In this document: positions 5,816 through 8,194 of the stretch, piece after piece | Numbering within the stretch: the first letter of the stretch is position 1 | Layout of the letters: each line of letters starts with the position of its first letter | Origin: Candidatus Aminicenantota bacterium | Lineage (GTDB): Bacteria > Acidobacteriota > B3-B38 > Guanabaribacteriales > B3-B38 | DNA: 8,194 nt | Reading direction: 5' to 3' | Assembly (NCBI GenBank): GCA_029880275.1 | Contig: JAOUOQ010000077.1 | Coordinates: forward strand, 1 to 8,194 | The notes under the pieces: generated by a model | What the model was told of the DNA's origin: nothing | Seen by the model: the letters and a program-made list of their open reading frames with translations, nothing else | The model's database searches: none | Translations under genes and position numbers: made by a program

Positions 5816-6961
5816 TTACTTCTCCCCGACGAGGGAGAAGGTCTCGATCAGGGTATTCCATCTTTGCCTGCGGGTCTTCTCCTCCTCTTCTCCTAAGGAA
5901 GCTCCACCGTCGGGCAGCGACGGTGTGGGCGCAGACTCAAACTTGCGGATCTCCTCGAGCTTCTTCGCCTCTTCGCGCATCCAATTGCGAGCTTCTTCCT
6001 CTTTGAGAAGCTGAGCGAGCTCAGCATCCAGCTCTGAGGGCTTTATGGTGAATGCCCACCCAGAACCATAGGGGTCTGAATTCGCTAAAGAAGGCTCCTT
6101 TGCTAACTTGGTATTCACCTGCACCACTTCTCCACTGACAGGGGCTTTTAACCTGGCGATACCGAAGCTGGTTTTCACCTTGAACCCTGACTCTCCAGAA
6201 TCAATCTTCTGGCCCTCCTGCGGCAGCGTTACCTCCTTGACATCTCCCACCAGCTGCTGGGCAAAATCGTCCAAGCCAACTCTCCACAGACCTTCGCCCT
6301 CGTTCCGCATCCAGGTATGTCCCTTGTGATAATGAAGGTCGATGGGTACAGAGTAGCCCTCCACCTTGGTCTTTTTCTTGAGGTCGGATACTTTGACCCG
6401 GGGTCTCTCCCTTACCAGATGGTAGTCAATCATATCCTGCATCATCTGGTCGTAGGGGCAGGTGCCACATTCGTAATTTCTGGCGCAGATTTTATGGCTC
6501 ACCGCACCCTGCAGCATATAGCGGCACGGTCTCTGGTCACCGGGCAGCCGGCGCAGTCTTGACAGCAGAGCGGTAAAGCCAGCCACCTCACCAGCCTGCG
6601 CACCGGGAGCTGCAGAATCCATGAGCATCTGATTAAAATCGCAGTTGGCGCAATTGTAGTCCATCACACAAATCCGATAGGAGACTACTCCTGCCTTCAT
6701 CCAGATGCACTGCTTCTCATCTGATTTGGCTTTGTTCTTGTTGGTAGCCATGTTTATTTCCTCCTTTTTATTATGTATCTTTTCCGATAATAGCGCCTCC
6801 GGTTGGTCTTGATGAGCCATTGCCTTAAGGACATCGCATTCAAGGTGCTTCCCTCCGAAGCAGTAGCAGGGCTCATCCGAGGCACCCTCCGGAACCATTA
6901 CTCTTTTAGGATATGCCTTACAATAGTTAACCACTATGCTTTCTAAAAATGGGCATCTCAT
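5816..6961 (-). CDS. Cysteine-rich protein with degenerate glycine-cleavage-H (lipoyl-like) domain
   Basis: This 381-residue, probably cytoplasmic protein has four parts. (a) Residues 1-45 form a cysteine cluster beginning MRCPFLESIV (C3, C14, C32, C34, C42). (b) Residues 85-168 hold two copies of C-x12-C-x5-C-x2-C (C85/98/104/107 and C146/159/165/168), a spacing suited to metal or iron-sulfur binding. (c) Residues about 201-309 form a GcvH-like domain: GHTWMR, VGLDDFAQQLVGDV, LPQEGQKI, APVSGEVVQVN, DPYGSGWAFTIKPS. (d) A charged, coiled-coil-like tail. In true H proteins the lipoylated Lys lies seven residues before the A of APVSG; here that residue is F266, so ordinary lipoylation and glycine cleavage are unlikely, and no gcvP or gcvT is present. 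The start at 6961 is preferred because AAAGAGG sits eight bases upstream and the predicted sigma-54 start (about 6991) excludes the TTG at 7006. ATG 6967 is possible, and a strong internal site offers ATG 6751. Function unknown; a redox- or metal-sensing or scaffold role is inference only. Confidence 0.8.
   Translation of the reverse strand: MRCPFLESIVVNYCKAYPKRVMVPEGASDEPCYCFGGKHLECDVLKAMAHQDQPEALLSEKIHNKKEEINMATNKNKAKSDEKQCIWMKAGVVSYRICVMDYNCANCDFNQMLMDSAAPGAQAGEVAGFTALLSRLRRLPGDQRPCRYMLQGAVSHKICARNYECGTCPYDQMMQDMIDYHLVRERPRVKVSDLKKKTKVEGYSVPIDLHYHKGHTWMRNEGEGLWRVGLDDFAQQLVGDVKEVTLPQEGQKIDSGESGFKVKTSFGIARLKAPVSGEVVQVNTKLAKEPSLANSDPYGSGWAFTIKPSELDAELAQLLKEEEARNWMREEAKKLEEIRKFESAPTPSLPDGGASLGEEEEKTRRQRWNTLIETFSLVGEK
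6752..6766 (-). promoter_or_regulatory. Strong in-frame internal ribosome-binding site
   Basis: On the minus strand AAGGAGGA (6759-6766) lies seven bases before an in-frame ATG (6749-6751) inside the cysteine-rich GcvH-like gene. It is the best Shine-Dalgarno match in this part of the window, better than the one at the upstream start. Initiation here would give a 311-residue form starting MATNKNKAKS that lacks the N-terminal CPF cysteine cluster but keeps both tandem Cys repeats and the H-like domain. Confidence 0.6.
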
Positions 6962-7001
6962 TTTCATTACCTCTTTCTTTTTGCATCCATATCCGTAAAT
7001 A

Positions 7002-7017
7002 AGCAATGAGCGTGCCA
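7002..7017 (-). promoter_or_regulatory. Sigma-54 (-24/-12) promoter of the GcvH-like gene
   Basis: Read on the minus strand, TGGCACG (7011-7017), four bases, then TTGCT (7002-7006) is an exact match to the consensus TGGCACG-N4-TTGCW, with invariant GG and GC dinucleotides correctly spaced. Transcription should start near 6991, about 30 bases before the ATG at 6961. A sigma-54 activator gene lies immediately upstream at 7246-8194. Confidence 0.9.
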
Positions 7018-7039
7018 GAACCTTAAAAACCTGCCTTTG

Positions 7040-7052
7040 TAACTTATTGAAA
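7040..7052 (-). promoter_or_regulatory. IHF-like bending site
   Basis: On the minus strand TTTCAATAAGTTA matches the IHF consensus WATCAANNNNTTR except at position 2, with an A/T-rich stretch on the 5' side (7053-7090). It lies about 50-60 bases upstream of the predicted start, between the sigma-54 promoter and the upstream palindromes, the usual place for IHF. The same bases are one half of an imperfect palindrome (7040-7064, TAACT...AGTTA), so another protein may bind here. Confidence 0.45.
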
Positions 7053-7115
7053 AATAAAGAGTTATAAAGAGAAAAAATTACCTTTTTTCCATCTTAGAGG
7101 TAAGAAAGTAGTGAG

Positions 7116-7132
7116 TGTAGGATATTACTACA
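7116..7132. promoter_or_regulatory. Candidate activator site 1 (TGTAG-N7-CTACA)
   Basis: TGTAG-GATATTA-CTACA, a 17-bp palindrome with perfect 5-bp arms, is centred about 133 bases upstream of the predicted sigma-54 start. Size and symmetry fit a Fis-type helix-turn-helix dimer such as the C-terminus of the neighbouring regulator. A second copy lies at 7198-7214. Confidence 0.5.
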
Positions 7133-7164
7133 GTGAGGTCTCTTCAGGTGAGGGGAGAATAAAG

Positions 7165-7191
7165 TTAACTCTTTTGTTATTAAAGAGTTAA
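7165..7191. repeat. Perfect 10-7-10 palindrome
   Basis: TTAACTCTTT, seven bases, AAAGAGTTAA. It lies 54 bases past the stop of the sigma-54 activator gene and about 190 bases upstream of the predicted sigma-54 start. It could be an operator (an imperfect relative of the same 25-bp size is at 7040-7064, centre 126 bases away, about 12 helical turns) or a weak AT-rich terminator for the activator gene, since CTTTATTCTC follows on the minus strand. Confidence 0.5.
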
Positions 7192-7197
7192 TAATAT

Positions 7198-7214
7198 TGT
7201 AGGGTAACGCTACA
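7198..7214. promoter_or_regulatory. Candidate activator site 2 (TGTAG-N7-CTACA)
   Basis: TGTAG-GGTAACG-CTACA has the same arms and spacer length as the copy at 7116-7132 and matches it at 13 of 17 positions. It is centred about 215 bases upstream of the predicted sigma-54 start. Paired upstream sites are the norm for sigma-54 activators, which act as hexamers from a distance. Confidence 0.5.
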
Positions 7215-7245
7215 CTTTAGGACAAATCCACCAGGGGTGGGAGGC

Positions 7246-8194
7246 TTAAGAGGGGGATAATCCGTATTGACGGATTTTCTTGTAAAGGGTGGAGCGGTCA
7301 ATTCCCAGCACCTTTGAGGCTTTGCTGATATTCCATTTATTTTCTTCCAGGGTGTGTTGGATATGCTCTTTTTCTACCTCTTTAAGTTTTCTGGGTTGTA
7401 TATCTTTGCTCTCCTGAAAGCTCTGGATATGCGGGGGGAGATCTTCTATCTGGATAACTCTGTGCTTGGTGATGACCACTGCCCGTTCTATGACATTCTC
7501 CAGCTCTCGCACATTGCCGGGCCAATGGTATTGTACCAGCAGGGCAATAGCCTTGGGGGAGATACCCTCAAGATTTTTGTTGTTCTTGATATTATATTTC
7601 ATGAGAAACCGCTCAGCTAACAGGGGGATATCATCCTCTCGTTCTCGCAGCGGTGGGAGCTGTATAGTAACCACATTGAGGCGATAATAGAGGTCTTCCC
7701 TGAAGCTGCCCTCCTTGACCGCCCTCTCCAGGTCTTTATTGGTGGCGGCGATGATGCGGACATCAACCTTTATAACCCCCGTCCCTCCGAGCCTTCTTAT
7801 CTCTCTCTCCTGAAGGACTCTCAGGAGGTGGAGCTGGGTTTCGGGCTTCATCTCACCAACCTCATCGAGGAAGAGGGTCCCCTGGTTGGCCTCTTCAAAG
7901 CGCCCCGGCTTGTCTCTGACTGCTCCAGTAAAAGCACCTTTTTCATACCCGAAGAGCTCGCTCTCCAGGAGGCTTTCCGGCAGGGCCGAGCAGGAAACAG
8001 AGACAAAGGGCTTCTCCGCCCGGCGACTGCTGTAATGTATGGCGCGGGCAATGAGCTCCTTCCCGGTTCCGCTCTCCCCCAGGATGAGGACCGAGGCATC
8101 GCTATCGGCTACGGTTCTAATGAGCTCAAATATTTCCTGCATTTTGTAGTTCTTACCCACGATATCTCTGAAATGATAAACCCTCTTCAGCTCC
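7246..8194 (-). CDS. Sigma-54-dependent transcriptional activator, NtrC type (N-terminus outside window)
   Basis: The visible 315 residues are an AAA+ enhancer-binding protein that hydrolyses ATP to open sigma-54 promoters. Counting from the window edge: ELKRVYHFRDIVGKN linker, Walker A GESGTGKE (about 39-46), the sigma-54 contact loop GAFTGA (86-91), Walker B GTLFLDE, the sensor segment VRIIAATN, the arginine-rich REDLYYRLNV, YHWPGNVRELENVIERAV, and a C-terminal Fis-type helix-turn-helix (LEENKWNISKASKVLGIDRS, then TLYKKIRQYG). The GTG at 8160 is not the start: the frame continues upstream with family-typical linker sequence to the window edge, so a sensory domain (receiver, PAS or GAF) should lie outside. 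All residues needed for activity are present. The gene stands upstream of, and on the same strand as, a gene with an exact sigma-54 promoter, its likely target. Confidence 0.95.
   Translation of the reverse strand, partial: ELKRVYHFRDIVGKNYKMQEIFELIRTVADSDASVLILGESGTGKELIARAIHYSSRRAEKPFVSVSCSALPESLLESELFGYEKGAFTGAVRDKPGRFEEANQGTLFLDEVGEMKPETQLHLLRVLQEREIRRLGGTGVIKVDVRIIAATNKDLERAVKEGSFREDLYYRLNVVTIQLPPLREREDDIPLLAERFLMKYNIKNNKNLEGISPKAIALLVQYHWPGNVRELENVIERAVVITKHRVIQIEDLPPHIQSFQESKDIQPRKLKEVEKEHIQHTLEENKWNISKASKVLGIDRSTLYKKIRQYGLSPS

Noticed and set aside
5816..6961. Annotation as a genuine glycine cleavage system H protein (gcvH)
   Set aside because: The lipoyl-Lys position aligns with Phe, the protein is about three times the usual length, and no gcvT or gcvP is present.
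5816..7006. TTG at 7006 as the start of the cysteine-rich gene (396 residues)
   Set aside because: It overlaps the -12 element of the sigma-54 promoter and lies upstream of the predicted transcription start near 6991. It has no suitable ribosome-binding site, while ATG 6961 does.
7030..7215. Repeated short motifs here as a CRISPR array
   Set aside because: The repeats are short palindromes at uneven distances with no uniform spacers or cas genes; operator sites explain them better.
7228..7240. CCACC-AGG-GGTGG mini-hairpin after the activator gene as a terminator
   Set aside because: The stem is 5 bp with a 3-base loop and no T-run on the minus strand.
8158..8160. GTG at 8160 as a true start of the sigma-54 activator
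   Set aside because: The frame stays open to the window edge with a typical linker (ELKRVYHFRDI), so the GTG is an internal Val.

Overview
This window looks like a chromosomal segment of a Gram-negative-type, probably anaerobic bacterium. The evidence is several proteins with export signals, a sigma-54 enhancer-binding protein with a textbook -24/-12 promoter, and a cysteine-rich protein with a glycine-cleavage-H-like domain. The mix resembles Aminicenantes/Acidobacteriota- or Desulfobacterota-like genomes, but that is only an impression from gene content. I see no rRNA, tRNA, CRISPR array, insertion sequence or integrase.

Layout. (1) Bases 2-775, plus strand: the C-terminal part of an ABC-2-type transporter permease, cut by the window edge. 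A 315-base gap follows, with a good intrinsic terminator at 989-1024. (2) 1091-2593, plus: an exported imidazolonepropionase-like amidohydrolase. (3) 2638-2907, minus: a very Trp-rich small membrane protein. (4) 3031-3918, minus: an exported M55-family (DppA-like) D-aminopeptidase. It is divergent from (5) 4135-5748, plus: a membrane-anchored N-acyl-D-amino-acid deacylase. The spacer between 4 and 5 carries two well-formed sigma-70-type promoters, and the same 10-mer sits in each. (6) 5816-6961, minus: a cysteine-rich protein with a degenerate GcvH domain, convergent with gene 5 and sharing a long hairpin terminator with its 3' end. (7) 7246-8194, minus: a sigma-54-dependent activator, N-terminus outside the window.

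Two functional stories stand out. First, genes 2, 4 and 5 are all metal-dependent hydrolases with N-terminal export or anchor sequences. The divergent pair 4/5 suggests extracytoplasmic processing of D-amino-acid-containing peptides and N-acyl-D-amino acids, such as cell-wall debris. Second, genes 6 and 7 look like a regulator-target pair. The 240-base gap between them holds an exact match to the sigma-54 consensus, an IHF-like site, two copies of a 17-bp palindrome (TGTAG-N7-CTACA) suited to a Fis-type helix-turn-helix dimer, and a perfect 10-7-10 palindrome. The target protein is the most unusual item here. It has an N-terminal CPF-type cysteine cluster, two copies of C-x12-C-x5-C-x2-C, and an H-protein fold whose lipoyl-lysine position aligns with Phe. 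It also has a strong in-frame internal ribosome-binding site that could give a second, shorter product.
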